A DNA stretch of 64,000 bases from Massilia sp. Root418 (GCF_001425265.1 NZ_LMEC01000001.1:950036-1014035); one strand, 5' to 3'. Positions 36,568-48,668 are shown, numbered from the stretch's first letter. The notes: generated by a model from the letters alone, not told the origin. Numbers and translations are program-made.

Positions 36568-37947
36568 TCAGCGCTTGCGGTAGCGCCAGAAATACAGGGC
36601 GCTCAGCGCCAGCATGAAGGGCACGCCGGTGAGCAAGGTCATTTCAAACTCGCGGGTGAAGGCGGTGGTGGCCATAATGGCCAGCATCAGTGCCGCACCC
36701 AGCAAGGTGAGCCACGGGAAGGCCCACATGCGGAAGGCCAGCCTGGGCTGCCCTTCCCTGCCCCAGCGGCGCCGGAAGCAGTAGTGGGTGACGAAGATCA
36801 TCAGCCAGGTGAACATGGCGCCGAACATGGAGATGGCCATCATCAGCATGAAGGAGCCCTTCGGATACAGCACGCTGAGCGCGGCCGCGATGGCAATGCC
36901 GGCGCACGACAGCGACAGCGCGGCCACCGGCACGCCGCGCTTGCTCAGGCGCCCGAAGCGCTCCGGCGCCTGCCCCGCGCGCGACAGGCTGAACATGGTG
37001 CGGGTGGTGATGTACAGCTGGCTGTTCATGGCCGACAGCGCCGCCACCAGGATCACGAAGTTGATCAGTCCCGCCGCGCCGGGCACGTGCAGCGCTTCCA
37101 TCGCCATCACGAAGGGACTATGGCCGTTGCCCGCCGCCGTCCACGGCACGATGGCCAGCATCAGGCCCAGCGTGAGCATATAGAACACCACCAGCCGCAG
37201 CATGGCCGCCTTGAACGCCCCGGTGATGGCGCGCTGCGGGTCCTTCGCCTCGCCGGCCGCCACCGCCACCATCTCGATGCCGAGGTAGCTGAAGATGGAG
37301 ACGATCACCCCGGTCCACATGCCGGCGCCGCCGTTGGGGAAGAAGCCCTGGTGCTGCAGGTAGTTCTTGAAGCCGATCGGCCCCGCCGCCGGCGCCGCAT
37401 ACACCAGCCAGGAGCCGATGACGATGAAGGCGACGATGGCGGCGATCTTGATGGTCGAGAACAGGTATTCGACGTTGCCGAACACGTCCACGCTCATGGC
37501 GTTGACGAACACCAGCGCGGCCGAGAACAGCGCGATCCACATCCACGCCGGCGTGCCGGGGAACCAATACTGCATGTACAGCGCCACCGCCGTGACCTCC
37601 GTGCCCACCGCCAGCACGATGGATGCCCAGTAGGCGTAGCGCACCGCGAAGCCGGCCCAGGGGCTGACATAGTGCTCGGCGTAGGCGCCGAAGGAGCCGG
37701 CGGTGGGGTGGGCCACGGTCATCTCGGCCAGGCAGCCGATCAGCAGGATGGCGATCAGCGCGCCGATGGCGTAGCTGACCAGCACACTGGGACCGGCAAA
37801 GCCGATGGCGAAACCGCTGCCGAGGAACAGGCCGGTGCCGATGGCGCCGCCGATGGCGATCATCGACATCTGGCCGCTGGTCAGGCCGCGCTGCAAACCG
37901 TCCTCGCGCGCGGCGATCGCGGCGAAGCCGCTGTCAGGGTGGGTCAT
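36568..37947 (-). CDS. amino acid permease (APC family)
   Basis: A 459-residue transporter with twelve hydrophobic helices. The GGAIGTGLFLGSG and ALIAILLIGCLAEM segments near the N terminus are typical of the AAT/aromatic amino-acid permease branch of the APC superfamily. The start at 37947 gives MTHPDSGFAAIAARED; the reading frame stays open far upstream but overlaps the decarboxylase gene. It lies between kynU and the 3-hydroxyanthranilate genes, so tryptophan, kynurenine or another aromatic amino acid is a plausible substrate. Specificity cannot be read from the sequence. Confidence 0.9.
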   Translation of the reverse strand: MTHPDSGFAAIAAREDGLQRGLTSGQMSMIAIGGAIGTGLFLGSGFAIGFAGPSVLVSYAIGALIAILLIGCLAEMTVAHPTAGSFGAYAEHYVSPWAGFAVRYAYWASIVLAVGTEVTAVALYMQYWFPGTPAWMWIALFSAALVFVNAMSVDVFGNVEYLFSTIKIAAIVAFIVIGSWLVYAAPAAGPIGFKNYLQHQGFFPNGGAGMWTGVIVSIFSYLGIEMVAVAAGEAKDPQRAITGAFKAAMLRLVVFYMLTLGLMLAIVPWTAAGNGHSPFVMAMEALHVPGAAGLINFVILVAALSAMNSQLYITTRTMFSLSRAGQAPERFGRLSKRGVPVAALSLSCAGIAIAAALSVLYPKGSFMLMMAISMFGAMFTWLMIFVTHYCFRRRWGREGQPRLAFRMWAFPWLTLLGAALMLAIMATTAFTREFEMTLLTGVPFMLALSALYFWRYRKR

Positions 37948-38006
37948 GTGTGTCTCCAGTTGGCCGCTTGGCGCAAGGATGCGCGCGGCTCTTGTGGGGT
38001 GTAGGG

Positions 38007-39986
<1,980 letters not shown>

Positions 39987-39990
<4 letters not shown>

Positions 39991-40811
39991 GCTGCGCCTC
40001 CGGTCGAGAATTCCGCGCGGCCCAGGCCGCCAATCTCCACGCTCACGTGCAGCGCGGGCGCCAGCGCCTCGGCCGCCGTGGCTGCGCCTGCCATGATCAG
40101 CGAACCGGCGGGCAGCGTCAAGCCAGCGGCGCAGGCCAGGCGGCTGGCCTGCACCACGCTGCGCAGCGGGTTGCCCAGGATGGCGCCGGTGCTTCCCATG
40201 GCCACCGGACGGCCGTTAAAGCGCACGGTGACGCCCCGGTTGGCCAGGTTGCCCACGTCCGGCGAGAACTCGCCCACCACCACGCCGGCCGACGAGCAGT
40301 TGTCCGCGACCACGTCTTCCAGGTTGAACTTGAAATTGCGGAAGCGCGAATCGATGATTTCCATGGCAGGCGCCACGCCGGCCAGATAGCCTGCGGCCTC
40401 CAGCAGGGTCAGCGGCCGGTCGATGGCGCGGCTGGTGAGGAAACATAGCTCCGGCTCCACGCGCGGATGGATGAAGTGCTCCAGTGGCAGCGTGGCACCC
40501 TCCTCGTACAGCATGGCGTCCGTCAGCAGGCCCCAGATCAGGCTGTCGACCCCCATCTGCACCATCTTCGCGCGGCTGGTAAAGCCCAGCTTCACGCCCA
40601 CCGGCCGTTCGCCACGCCCGTGGCGCAGCGCGATGGAGGCGCGCTGGATCTCGTAAGCCTGGGCCAGCGTGAAGCCGTGCACCGGCGCCAGCGGATCGGT
40701 CTCCCGGCGCAGGCGGGCGGCATCGTCCAGCGTGGCAGCCAGCCCGGCGACCAGGCCGGCGCGCACGCCCTGCCAGTCCGCGCCGCGCAGCATGTCGGCC
40801 GCGCCGCTCAT
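39987..40811 (-). CDS. nbaG: 4-oxalocrotonate decarboxylase
   Basis: A 274-residue protein of the fumarylacetoacetase-like hydratase/decarboxylase family. The metal-binding EPELCFL and [13 protein letters not shown] segments are seen, together with [13 protein letters not shown] and [13 protein letters not shown]. It decarboxylates 4-oxalocrotonate to 2-oxopent-4-enoate. A related gene at 42917 is more like the MhpD hydratase, so the two divide the decarboxylase and hydratase steps. The start at 40811 overlaps the aldolase stop by four bases. Which paralog does which step is inferred from similarity. Confidence 0.85.
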
Positions 40812-41854
40812 GCCGCCACCTCTTGGCCGCCGCGGCGCAGCAGGTCCAGCGCGACATCCACGATCATGTCCTCCTGCCCGCCCACCATGCGCCGCTTGCC
40901 CAGCTCCACCAGGATGTCGATGGCCGGTACGCCGTAGCGCGCGGCAGCCGCCTCGGCGTGGCGCAGGAAACTCGAATACACGCCGGCATAGCCCAGCGCC
41001 AGGGTTTCGCGGTCCACCCGCACCGGGCGGTCCTGCAGCGGACGCACCAGGTCGTCGGCCGCGTTCATCAGCGCGAACAAGTCGGTGCCATGCTGCCAGC
41101 CCATGCGGTCCACGGCGGCGATGAACACTTCCAGCGGCGCGTTGCCGGCGCCCGCGCCCATGCCGGCCAGCGAGGCGTCGATCCGGTCGCAGCCGTTTTC
41201 CAGTGCCACGATGGAGTTGGCCACGCCCAGCGACAGGTTGTGGTGGGCGTGCATGCCGGTCTGGGTTTCGGGGCGCAGCGTGTCCTTGAAGGCCCAGAAG
41301 CGCTCTGCCACGTCGGTCATCGACAGCGCGCCGCCGGAATCGACCACGTACACGCACTGCGCGCCGTAAGATTCCATCAGCTTGGCCTGGCGCGCCAGCG
41401 CCTGCGGCGTGGTCATGTGGGACATCATCAGGAAGCCCACGGTATCCATGCCCAGCTTGCGCGCATGCTCGATGTGCTGGCGCGAGATGTCGGCCTCGGT
41501 GCAGTGGGTGGCAATGCGCACGATGCGCGCGCCGGCGCTGTAGGCAGCGTCCAGGTCGTGCACGGTGCCGATGCCGGGCAGCAGCAGCGTGGCGATGCGG
41601 GCGTGCTGCAGCACATCGGCCACCGCTTCTATCCATTCCAGGTCGGTGTGGGCGCCGAAGCCGTAGTTGAAGCTGGAGCCGCGCAGGCCGTCGCCGTGGG
41701 CGATTTCTATGCTGTCCACCCTGGCCGCGTCCAGCGCCCTGGCGATGGCGACCGCCTGCTCCAGCGAATACTGGTGGCGGATGGCGTGCATGCCGTCGCG
41801 CAGGGTCACGTCGGAGACGTAGATCTTGCCGTCTTTGCGGTTGTTATTGCTCAT
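40808..41854 (-). CDS. 4-hydroxy-2-oxovalerate aldolase
   Basis: A 348-residue DmpG/MhpE-type class II aldolase. [16 protein letters not shown] carries the catalytic Arg-Asp and start of the metal site, and [15 protein letters not shown] carries the two metal-binding histidines. A C-terminal communication domain follows. It splits 4-hydroxy-2-oxovalerate into pyruvate and acetaldehyde and channels the latter to the dehydrogenase encoded just upstream. AGGAG lies before the ATG at 41854. Confidence 0.95.
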   Translation of the reverse strand: MSNNNRKDGKIYVSDVTLRDGMHAIRHQYSLEQAVAIARALDAARVDSIEIAHGDGLRGSSFNYGFGAHTDLEWIEAVADVLQHARIATLLLPGIGTVHDLDAAYSAGARIVRIATHCTEADISRQHIEHARKLGMDTVGFLMMSHMTTPQALARQAKLMESYGAQCVYVVDSGGALSMTDVAERFWAFKDTLRPETQTGMHAHHNLSLGVANSIVALENGCDRIDASLAGMGAGAGNAPLEVFIAAVDRMGWQHGTDLFALMNAADDLVRPLQDRPVRVDRETLALGYAGVYSSFLRHAEAAAARYGVPAIDILVELGKRRMVGGQEDMIVDVALDLLRRGGQEVAA

Positions 41855-41864
41855 GTCTGCTCCT

Positions 41865-42818
41865 TTACTGCGCCAGCGCGCTGGCGGCAATCTGCTCGGC
41901 CGTGGCCAGCGCCGCCGACGTCATGATGTCCAGGTTGCCCGCGTAGGCCGGCAGGTAGTGCGCCGCGCCTTCCACTTCGATAAATACCGACACCTTCAAG
42001 CCATGCATCATGCCGATGCCGGGGATATTCAGCGGGCGCCCGGCCGGAATGCGCTCGAACTGCACCTGCTGCTTCAGGCGGTAGCCGGGCACGTAGGCAT
42101 TCACGCGCCGCACCATGGCCTCCACCGAGGCCCGCACGCCGTCCTCGCTGGCGGCGGCGTCGGCCAGGCAGAATACGGTGTCGCGCATCATCAGCGGCGG
42201 CTCGGCCGGATTGAGCACGATGATGGCCTTGCCCTGTTCCGCGCCGCCCACCGAGACGATGGCGCGGGAAGTAGTTTCCGTGAACTCGTCGATATTGGCG
42301 CGCGTGCCCGGACCGGCCGATTTGCTGGCAATGGACGCCACGATCTCGGCATAGTGCACCTTCGCCACCTGCGACACGGCGCGCACGATGGGGATGGTGG
42401 CCTGGCCGCCGCAGGTGACCATGTTCAGGTTGGGACTGTGCAGGTGCTCTTCCAGGTTCACCACCGGCACCACGTAGGGGCCGATGGCGGCGGGCGTCAG
42501 GTCGATCACGCGCACGCCGTGCCATTGCAGCAGGCGGTTGTGCTCCGCGTGGGCGCCGGCCGACGTGGCGTCGAAGGCCAGCTTGATCTTGTCGAAGCCG
42601 GGCAGCGCGGCCAGGCCCGCCACGCCCTCGTGGGTGATGGGCACGCCCAGGCGCGCCGCGCGGGCCAGGCCGTCCGATTCGGGGTCGATGCCGGCCATGG
42701 CGCCCATTTTCAAGTGCTTGGCGTTGCGCATTACCTTGATCATCAGATCGGTGCCGATGTTGCCCGAACCGATGATGGCGACCGGCCAGCGCTGGTCGTC
42801 TTGTGTTGTGTGTTCCAT
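41865..42818 (-). CDS. acetaldehyde dehydrogenase (acylating)
   Basis: A 317-residue DmpF/MhpF-type enzyme. It has the NAD-binding [14 protein letters not shown], the catalytic cysteine in [15 protein letters not shown] and the [18 protein letters not shown] segment. It oxidises acetaldehyde to acetyl-CoA in complex with the aldolase, ten bases downstream. The start at 42818 ([11 protein letters not shown]) follows AGGAGAC. A hairpin-forming stretch lies immediately upstream. Confidence 0.95.
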   Translation of the reverse strand: MEHTTQDDQRWPVAIIGSGNIGTDLMIKVMRNAKHLKMGAMAGIDPESDGLARAARLGVPITHEGVAGLAALPGFDKIKLAFDATSAGAHAEHNRLLQWHGVRVIDLTPAAIGPYVVPVVNLEEHLHSPNLNMVTCGGQATIPIVRAVSQVAKVHYAEIVASIASKSAGPGTRANIDEFTETTSRAIVSVGGAEQGKAIIVLNPAEPPLMMRDTVFCLADAAASEDGVRASVEAMVRRVNAYVPGYRLKQQVQFERIPAGRPLNIPGIGMMHGLKVSVFIEVEGAAHYLPAYAGNLDIMTSAALATAEQIAASALAQ

Positions 42819-42873
42819 TTTGTCTCCTGTTTTTGATGCTGTTGGCGGCTCCGCGGCGGGATACGGCTGCGCC

Positions 42874-42919
42874 TGACCCGCCCTGCGCGAACCCCGTCCG
42901 TGCCACGCGGGGCGGGTCA
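42874..42919. repeat. hairpin-forming inverted repeat across the hydratase stop codon
   Basis: TGACCCGCCC (42874-42883) is inverted as GGGCGGGTCA (42910-42919), loop 26 bases. The second arm contains the stop codon of the hydratase gene. The core GGCGGGTTA-like sequence is close to that of the REP-like pair at 36473-36562, so it may belong to the same repeat family. It lies inside the operon and could partly terminate or protect the transcript. Confidence 0.55.
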
Positions 42920-43714
42920 GCCCGCAGGGCTCAAGCCGCCGAACGCGGCGCGCACGCTGCCCAGTCCTTCGATATTCGCTTCGAACACGTCCCCCGGCAG
43001 CGCCGCGCACATCGGCCCCAGCGCGCCGGTCATGACGATGTCGCCGGCCTGCAGCGGGCTCCCGAGGCGGGCCATGGTATCGGCCAGCCAGATGGCGGCG
43101 CGCAAGGGGTTGCCCAGGCAGGCGGCGCCCGCACCGACCGACACCTGCTCGCCGCGCCGCTCCATCACCATGCCGCAGCCGGCAATGTCAAAGGCGTCCA
43201 GCTTCACCGGCCGGGAACCCAGTACGAACAAGCCGCTGGAGGCGTTGTCGGCGATGGTGTCGGCCAGCTTGATGTCCCAGTTGGCGATGCGGCTGCCGAC
43301 GATTTCGATCGACGGCAAGGCATAGGCCGTGGCGCGCAGGATGTCGGCCACCGTATTGCGCTCATGCGGCAGCGAGCGCTCCAGCACCAGCGCGATTTCC
43401 GCTTCCACCTTGGGCTGCAGCACGCGCCCCGGGGCCACCTCCTCGCCGTCGCAAAGCGCCATGTCGGCGAACAGCATGCCGAAATCCGGCTGGTCGACGC
43501 CCAGCTGCTTTTGCACCGCCAGCGAGGTCAGGCCGATCTTGCGTCCCACCAGGCGCCGGCCGCGCACCAGCCAGCGCTCCGTGTTCAGTTTCTGCACCGC
43601 GTACGCCGCTTCCACGCCACCGTCGCCGAGCAGCCCGCGCACCGGCTGGCATGGCTCGCCGTGCTGCTGCGCGTCCCAGAGCAGGTCCGCCGCCTGTTGT
43701 ATGTTCGTGCTCAT
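42917..43714 (-). CDS. nbaH: 2-oxopent-4-enoate hydratase (MhpD-like)
   Basis: A 265-residue FAH-fold hydratase. [21 protein letters not shown] and [12 protein letters not shown] (metal ligands) match the MhpD/DmpE family, with [12 protein letters not shown] and [14 protein letters not shown] further on. It hydrates 2-oxopent-4-enoate to 4-hydroxy-2-oxovalerate for the aldolase. The start at 43714 overlaps the RidA-like stop by four bases; the frame is open further upstream but inside that gene. Confidence 0.88.
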   Translation of the reverse strand: MSTNIQQAADLLWDAQQHGEPCQPVRGLLGDGGVEAAYAVQKLNTERWLVRGRRLVGRKIGLTSLAVQKQLGVDQPDFGMLFADMALCDGEEVAPGRVLQPKVEAEIALVLERSLPHERNTVADILRATAYALPSIEIVGSRIANWDIKLADTIADNASSGLFVLGSRPVKLDAFDIAGCGMVMERRGEQVSVGAGAACLGNPLRAAIWLADTMARLGSPLQAGDIVMTGALGPMCAALPGDVFEANIEGLGSVRAAFGGLSPAG

Positions 43715-44109
43715 GCCCGCTCCGCCTGCACGAAAGTGAACTCGATTTCCACCGAGGCGCCCAGCGGCAGCGCGCTCACACCGATGGAAGTGCGCGCCGG
43801 CGGAATGGTGCCGGCAGTGAACACGGCCTCCCAGGCGGCGTTGATCTCGCCGAACAGGTCCAGCCGGGTGGTGTAGATGCGGGCGATGAGCAGCTCGTCC
43901 AGCGACACGCCATAGTCCGGCAGCGCGCGCTGCAGGCTGCGCAGGATGGCGGCGGTTTCGGCGCCCGGCCCGCCGGACACCAGCTCGCCGCTGGCCGCGT
44001 CCAGCGCGATCATGCCGGACAGCTGGACGGTGCCGCCGATGCGCACGCAAGGGCTGTAGCGGAAGCGAGGCGCCGCGATGGCGGGCGATTGCACGGTGAT
44101 GCGATTCAT
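43711..44109 (-). CDS. RidA-family protein of the kynurenine cluster
   Basis: A 132-residue RidA-fold protein, distinct from the deaminase at 39550. [22 protein letters not shown] and the [20 protein letters not shown] segments are seen, with [20 protein letters not shown] near the end (the Arg of the RidA site is present). I prefer the ATG at 44109 (MNRITV), with GAGG seven bases upstream; a GTG at 44121 overlaps the previous stop. RidA proteins hydrolyse reactive imines, so it may protect the pathway from enamine intermediates or share the deaminase step. Confidence 0.83.
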   Translation of the reverse strand: MNRITVQSPAIAAPRFRYSPCVRIGGTVQLSGMIALDAASGELVSGGPGAETAAILRSLQRALPDYGVSLDELLIARIYTTRLDLFGEINAAWEAVFTAGTIPPARTSIGVSALPLGASVEIEFTFVQAERA

Positions 44110-44117
44110 GTGGGACC

Positions 44118-45587
44118 TCACAGTTTGATGCAGATGTTGGCAACATCCGAATAGAAATCAAGCGAATAGCGGCCACCCTCGCGGCCCAGGCCTGAAAGCT
44201 TGACGCCGCCGAACGGCGTGCGCAGATCGCGCAGGTACCAAGTGTTGACCCACACCAGCCCGACGTGGATGCGGCGCGCCGCGCGGTGCGCGCGCGACAG
44301 GCTGGTGGTCCATAGCGCGCAGGCCAGGCCGTAGTCGCTGGCGTTCACGCGCTGCACCACTTCATCCTCCGTGTCGAACGGAGCGATGTGGCACACCGGG
44401 CCGAAAATCTCTTCCGTCACGCAGCGTGCGCTATCAGGCAGGCCGGTCCAGACGGTAGGCTGCACGTAGGCGCCCTGGTCGCGCGCGTCGCCGAAATGCG
44501 GCACACCGCCGCCCGCCACCACGGTGGCGCCTTCCTGCAGCGCCAGGCGGTAGTAGCCCAGCACCTTGTCGCGGTGCCCGTGCGAGATCAGCGGGCCCAT
44601 GTCCACGCCTTGGTCGCCTGGATAGCCGGTCTTCAGCGCCTCCACCCGGGCCTTGACGGCGGCGACGAAGCGCTCGAAGATGGGACGCTGGACGTAGACG
44701 CGCTCCGAGCACAGGCACACCTGGCCGGAATTGGTGAAGGAGGAGCGCATCACGCCCGCCACGGCCGCGTCGAAGTCGGCGTCGGCAAACACCACGGCGG
44801 CGTTCTTGCCGCCCAGCTCAAACGATACCTCTTTCACGCCGTCCGCCACCGCCTTCATGATGGTGCTGCCGGTGCGCGACTCGCCGGTAAAGGTGATGGC
44901 GTCGATACCCGCGCTCTGCGTGAGGAACTGGCCGGCCGAATCGGCGCCGAAGCCGTGCACCAGGTTGAATACGCCGCGCGGCACGCCGGCGTCGTGCATC
45001 ACCTCGGCCAGCAGCGTCGCGGTGGACGGCGACTCTTCGGACGGCTTGGCCACCACCGCGTTGCCGCAGGCGAGCGCCGGCGCCACTTTCCAGGTCAGCA
45101 GCAGCAGCGGCAGGTTCCATGGCGAGATGATGCCGACCACGCCGAGCGGCTTGCGCACCGTGTAGTTCAGCGCGCCGGTACCGTCTGCGGTGGCCATCTC
45201 GAAGGCGTCCGTGCTGGCGCCGGCGGCCAGGTCGGCGAAGGTGCGGAAGTTGGCGATGGCGCGCGGGATGTCGAGCTGGCGCGCCTGCTCGACCGGGCGG
45301 CCGGTGTCGGCCACTTCGGCGGCCACGAATTCGTCGAACCGGGCGGCGATGCCGTCGGCCACCTTGTGCAGCATGGCGGCGCGCTGCTGCACGCCCATGG
45401 CGCCCCAGGGCCCTTGCAGGGCGCGGCGCGCGGCAGCGACAGCCGCCTCCACGGTGGCATGGTCTGCCTCGCAGACCCGGTTGATCAGGCTGCCGTCGAC
45501 CGGATTGATGTTGTCGAAGGTGGCCGCGCTGCCGGCGAATTCACCGTCGACGTAGTGGCGCAGCAGTGCTGGCGATGCAGGTTTCAA
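44118..45587 (-). CDS. nbaE: 2-aminomuconate-6-semialdehyde dehydrogenase
   Basis: A 489-residue NAD-dependent aldehyde dehydrogenase. [16 protein letters not shown] (catalytic Glu) and [12 protein letters not shown] (catalytic Cys) are present, as is the [18 protein letters not shown] substrate/NAD segment typical of the hydroxymuconic/aminomuconic semialdehyde branch. It oxidises 2-aminomuconate semialdehyde to 2-aminomuconate. Translation appears to start at TTG (45587), preceded by AGGAG. It is the first gene of the degradation operon, downstream of a dyad that may be a LysR operator. Confidence 0.9.
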   Translation of the reverse strand: MKPASPALLRHYVDGEFAGSAATFDNINPVDGSLINRVCEADHATVEAAVAAARRALQGPWGAMGVQQRAAMLHKVADGIAARFDEFVAAEVADTGRPVEQARQLDIPRAIANFRTFADLAAGASTDAFEMATADGTGALNYTVRKPLGVVGIISPWNLPLLLLTWKVAPALACGNAVVAKPSEESPSTATLLAEVMHDAGVPRGVFNLVHGFGADSAGQFLTQSAGIDAITFTGESRTGSTIMKAVADGVKEVSFELGGKNAAVVFADADFDAAVAGVMRSSFTNSGQVCLCSERVYVQRPIFERFVAAVKARVEALKTGYPGDQGVDMGPLISHGHRDKVLGYYRLALQEGATVVAGGGVPHFGDARDQGAYVQPTVWTGLPDSARCVTEEIFGPVCHIAPFDTEDEVVQRVNASDYGLACALWTTSLSRAHRAARRIHVGLVWVNTWYLRDLRTPFGGVKLSGLGREGGRYSLDFYSDVANICIKL

Positions 45588-45661
45588 GTCGGTCTCCTAT
45601 GTTCTCGTGTACAACCTGGAAACGAGTATAGAAAGACCTGGCAATAAAATATAATGAATAT

Positions 45662-45682
45662 TTAGGCTCTGGACATGCCTAA
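45662..45682. promoter_or_regulatory. candidate LysR operator upstream of the degradation operon
   Basis: TTAGGC (45662-45667) and GCCTAA (45677-45682) form a perfect 6-base dyad with a 9-base spacer, containing the T-N11-A geometry of LysR sites. It lies 75 bases before the dehydrogenase start, beside an AT-rich segment, and next to a LysR gene. It overlaps the hairpin at 45665-45698, so the two readings compete. Confidence 0.4.
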
Positions 45683-45698
45683 TTTTGATATCAGAGCC
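45665..45698 (-). terminator. possible intrinsic terminator of the LysR/GntR operon
   Basis: GGCTCTG (45665-45671) pairs with CAGAGCC (45692-45698) around a 20-base loop. On the minus strand the stem is followed by a T/A-rich run (TAAATATTCATTATATTTT). It lies 58 bases beyond the LysR stop at 45756. The long loop makes it a weak candidate. Confidence 0.35.
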
Positions 45699-45755
45699 GG
45701 TGACTGGTCCTGCATGTGAGCGCGGCTGACCAAACGCGCGTGGCGAGGGGTCTGC

Positions 45756-46748
45756 TTAAAGCTCTGCGGCGGCCTGCGTCAGGCAGGCGATGAAGCGCGC
45801 GGCGGCCGGCGTGCTGGCGCGGTCTTCGCGCACCGAGTAGCCGATGCGGCCGAAGGCGCCGATGTCCCCCATCTCCAGGATCGACAGCAGCTTCAGTTGC
45901 GCGAAGTGCTGCGCCACGGCGCGCGGCATCAGGTTGATGGCCTGCATGGCCTGCATCAGGCCGATATTGGTCAACAGCGACAGCGACTCCACGATATTGC
46001 CCGGCATGGCCAGTCCGGCGTCCGAAAACAGGCGCTCGGCGGTGATGCGCGCCGGCGATTCCATCGGCGGCAGCAGCCAGGGCCAGGCCATCAGCTCGCG
46101 CAGGTCGATGCTGGTGCGCTGCGCCAGCGGGTGCTCGCTCCACACCACCGCGCACAGCGCTTCCTTGAACAGTTCCGCGTGGTGGAAGCTGTACATGCGC
46201 GCCAGCGGCAAGTCCGCTTCCGGCAGCCGGCCGACCACCAGGTCCAGCTCCCCGGTGGCCAGCGCCGGGAACAGGCGGTCCAGCGGGCCTTCGCGCACCG
46301 TCACCAGGATGCCCGGCCGCTCGGCCTTCAGCTTTGAGATGGCCAGCGGCAGCAGCCGCGCGGAGGCGGAGATCAGCGTGCCGACCACCACGTGGCCGGA
46401 GTCGCCGCTGCGGAAGGCATTCAATTCGTCGGTCAGGTAGCGCAGCTCGGCGATCACGGACTTCACGCGCGCGCCCAGCAAGGTGGCGTAGCAAGTCGGC
46501 ACCACGCCGCGGTTGGTGCGCTCGAACAGCTCCACGCCCAGGTCCCCTTCCAGTTCCTGGATGGCCTTGGTGACGGCGGGCTGGGTGAGGTTCAGCTCCT
46601 TGGCCGCGCGCGCAATCGAGTGCGAGGCCAGGACGCGGTCAAAGATCAGCAAGGGCTTGAGCTTCAGGCGGCGCAGCATGCCGTCGGCCAGCGGCATGTT
46701 CGGCCGCGGCGAGTCCGTTGCCGGCGGCTGGCGGTCGTCAGCTTCCAT
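45756..46748 (-). CDS. LysR family transcriptional regulator (PcaQ-like)
   Basis: A 330-residue regulator. The helix-turn-helix is in SIARAAKELNLTQPAVTKAIQELE, after a 25-residue N-terminal extension. The effector domain has VVVGTLISASARLLPLAI and the GELDLVVGRLPE segment seen in PcaQ/GbpR-like proteins. It is the last gene of a long minus-strand run and sits just before the kynurenine operon, which it may activate through the dyad at 45662-45682. Its start overlaps the GntR stop by 11 bases, so both regulators are made together. Confidence 0.9.
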   Translation of the reverse strand: MEADDRQPPATDSPRPNMPLADGMLRRLKLKPLLIFDRVLASHSIARAAKELNLTQPAVTKAIQELEGDLGVELFERTNRGVVPTCYATLLGARVKSVIAELRYLTDELNAFRSGDSGHVVVGTLISASARLLPLAISKLKAERPGILVTVREGPLDRLFPALATGELDLVVGRLPEADLPLARMYSFHHAELFKEALCAVVWSEHPLAQRTSIDLRELMAWPWLLPPMESPARITAERLFSDAGLAMPGNIVESLSLLTNIGLMQAMQAINLMPRAVAQHFAQLKLLSILEMGDIGAFGRIGYSVREDRASTPAAARFIACLTQAAAEL

Positions 46749-47394
46749 GGCCGGCCTGGCGCTCGCGTAGCACTTCCAGCACGTGCACGCTGAGGCGGTT
46801 GGCGTGGTTGCGCATGGCGAGGTAGGCGCGCTCCGCATCCGAGGCCAGGATCGCATTGACGATGGCTTCGTGCTCATCGTGCGACTGCGCCAGGCGCCGC
46901 TCCACCCCGCCCTGCGCGGCGCGGAACTGGTTCAGCCTGGCGCGCAGCTTGTCGATGCTCTCGGCCAGGCTGCGGTTGTGCGCGCCGGTGCAGATCAGCT
47001 GGTGGAACTTGGCGTTGATCTCCAGGTAGCCGTCCTCGTCGCCGTGCTCCATGCACTCCACGCCCTGCAAATGGAACAGCTCCAGCTGCTTTTTCTGCAC
47101 CGCGCTCATGCGCTCGGCGCTGATGCGGCAGCACAGCGCCTCCAGCTCGCCGAGCGCCTCCAGCGTATCGGCCAGCTCCTCCAGGCTGATGCTGACCACG
47201 ATGCCGCCCTTGCGCGGCCGCAGTTCAAGCAGGCCGGCGTTGGCCAGTTCGCGGAATGCCTGCCGCACCGGCGTGCGCGAGACCTTGAAGCGTTCGGCAA
47301 TGGCGTTTTCCTCCAGGCTCGCACCAGGTTCCACGGCGCCGTTGATGATTTCGTCTGCAAGGATGCGATAAAGCCGCATCGAAATGGTTTCCAT
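46738..47394 (-). CDS. GntR family regulator (FadR/FCD subfamily)
   Basis: A 218-residue regulator with an N-terminal winged helix (IAERFKVSRTPVRQAFRELANAG) and a C-terminal all-helical FCD ligand domain with metal-binding His/Asp candidates (NAKFHQLICTGAHN and HDEHEAIVNAI). Start at 47394 (METISMRLY); a 15-codon longer frame has no ribosome site. FCD regulators bind acidic metabolites and often operators of the form TNGTATACNA. Such GTATAC sites occur at 55687 and 57244 beside genes of the same cluster. Confidence 0.92.
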   Translation of the reverse strand: METISMRLYRILADEIINGAVEPGASLEENAIAERFKVSRTPVRQAFRELANAGLLELRPRKGGIVVSISLEELADTLEALGELEALCCRISAERMSAVQKKQLELFHLQGVECMEHGDEDGYLEINAKFHQLICTGAHNRSLAESIDKLRARLNQFRAAQGGVERRLAQSHDEHEAIVNAILASDAERAYLAMRNHANRLSVHVLEVLRERQAGHGS

Positions 47395-47438
47395 GGTTAT
47401 CTGATCTTGTTGTTTTGGTGAATATCGTCCGCCCCACA

Positions 47439-47861
47439 CTATATCGCGAACAGGCGGTTCAGGGCAGCCAGTCCTTTGAACTCGAGCGCGTTGCCGGACG
47501 GGTCGCAGAAGAACATGGTGGACTGTTCGCCGGGCTGGCCGGCAAAGCGCACGTGCGGCGCCACCACGAAGCTCAGGCTTGCGGCGCGGGCGCGCTCGGC
47601 CAGCGCGGTCCAGTGCGGCATGTCGAGTACGATGCCGAAGTGCGGAACCGGCACGGCATCGCCGTCCACCAGGCCGCTGCCGGCGGCCGGCTGCAGGTCC
47701 GGCTTCAGGTGCAGCGAAAGCTGGTGGCCCATGCAGTCGAAATCGACCCAGCGTTCGGTGCTGCGGCCTTCGGTAAAACCGAGTACGCCGCCGTAGAAGG
47801 CGCGCGCCTCGTCCAGGTCGCGCACGAAGAAGGCTAGGTGGAAGGGAAACAGGGCTTGCAT
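47439..47861 (-). CDS. VOC family protein (glyoxalase/extradiol-dioxygenase fold)
   Basis: A 140-residue single VOC module pair. Possible metal ligands are retained: His in FPFHLAFFVRD, His in PVPHFGIVLD and Glu in SGNALEFKG. The start at 47861 is favoured by AAGGA spacing; an ATG two codons earlier is too close to it. VOC proteins isomerise, epimerise or cleave small molecules using a metal. It is in an operon with a TauE-type exporter and a GntR regulator. The substrate is unknown. Confidence 0.83.
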   Translation of the reverse strand: MQALFPFHLAFFVRDLDEARAFYGGVLGFTEGRSTERWVDFDCMGHQLSLHLKPDLQPAAGSGLVDGDAVPVPHFGIVLDMPHWTALAERARAASLSFVVAPHVRFAGQPGEQSTMFFCDPSGNALEFKGLAALNRLFAI

Positions 47862-47871
47862 GGTCATCCTT

Positions 47872-48663
47872 TCAAAACAACGATAGCAGCATCCGGGTGC
47901 CGACCAGCAGCAACAGGCATGCGAACAGTTTCTTCAGCTTGGCCACCGGCAGCGCGTGCGCCATGCGCGCGCCCAGCGGCGCGGTCAGCATGCTGGCGGC
48001 GGCGATGGCGGCCAGCGCGGGCAGGTAGACAAAGCCCAGGCTGTGCTCGGGCAGCGCCGCCACGCGCCAGCCGTTGAGCACATAACCCGCCACGCCGGCG
48101 GCGGCGATGGGGAAGCCCAGCGCGGCCGACGTGCCGATCACGGTATGCAGCGGTACATTACACCATGTCATGAAGGGCACGGACAAGGTGCCGCCGCCGA
48201 TGCCGACAAAGCTCGACACCACGCCGATGGCGCCGCCCGAGGCCAGCATGCCGCCCGTTGCAGGCAGCTGCCGGCTGGGTTTGGGCCTGATATTCAGCAG
48301 CATCTGCACCGCGACGAAGTAGGCGAAGCAAACGAAGATCAGCTTCAGCACCTTGGTGGACATGCCGGCCGCGAGCCAGACGCCCGCCAGCGTGCCGGCG
48401 ACGATGCCGGGCGTGAGCCGCCGCACCACCGTCCAGTCCACCGCGCCGCGCTTGTGGTGCGAGCGCAGGCTGGCCACCGAGGTAAACAGGATGGACGCCA
48501 TCGAGGTGCCCAGCGCCAGGTGCAGCGTGTACTCGGGCGGAAAATGATGGGCGGTGTAGACGAAGGTTAGTACCGGCACGATGACCGTGCCGCCGCCCAC
48601 CCCGAGCAGCCCCGCCAGTACGCCGGCGCAGGCGCCGAGCGCGATATATAAGAGGATGTCCAT
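47872..48663 (-). CDS. TauE/SafE-family membrane transporter
   Basis: A 263-residue integral membrane protein with about eight helices. The paired signature segments GLLGVGGGTVIVPVLTF near the N terminus and SFVGIGGGTLSVPFM after the midpoint define the TSUP (TauE/SafE) family. These export sulfite, sulfonates or organic acids. It lies 10 bases before the VOC gene in the same operon. The exported compound cannot be told; an acidic end product of the pathway is possible. Confidence 0.9.
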   Translation of the reverse strand: MDILLYIALGACAGVLAGLLGVGGGTVIVPVLTFVYTAHHFPPEYTLHLALGTSMASILFTSVASLRSHHKRGAVDWTVVRRLTPGIVAGTLAGVWLAAGMSTKVLKLIFVCFAYFVAVQMLLNIRPKPSRQLPATGGMLASGGAIGVVSSFVGIGGGTLSVPFMTWCNVPLHTVIGTSAALGFPIAAAGVAGYVLNGWRVAALPEHSLGFVYLPALAAIAAASMLTAPLGARMAHALPVAKLKKLFACLLLLVGTRMLLSLF

Positions 48664-48668
48664 GGTTT

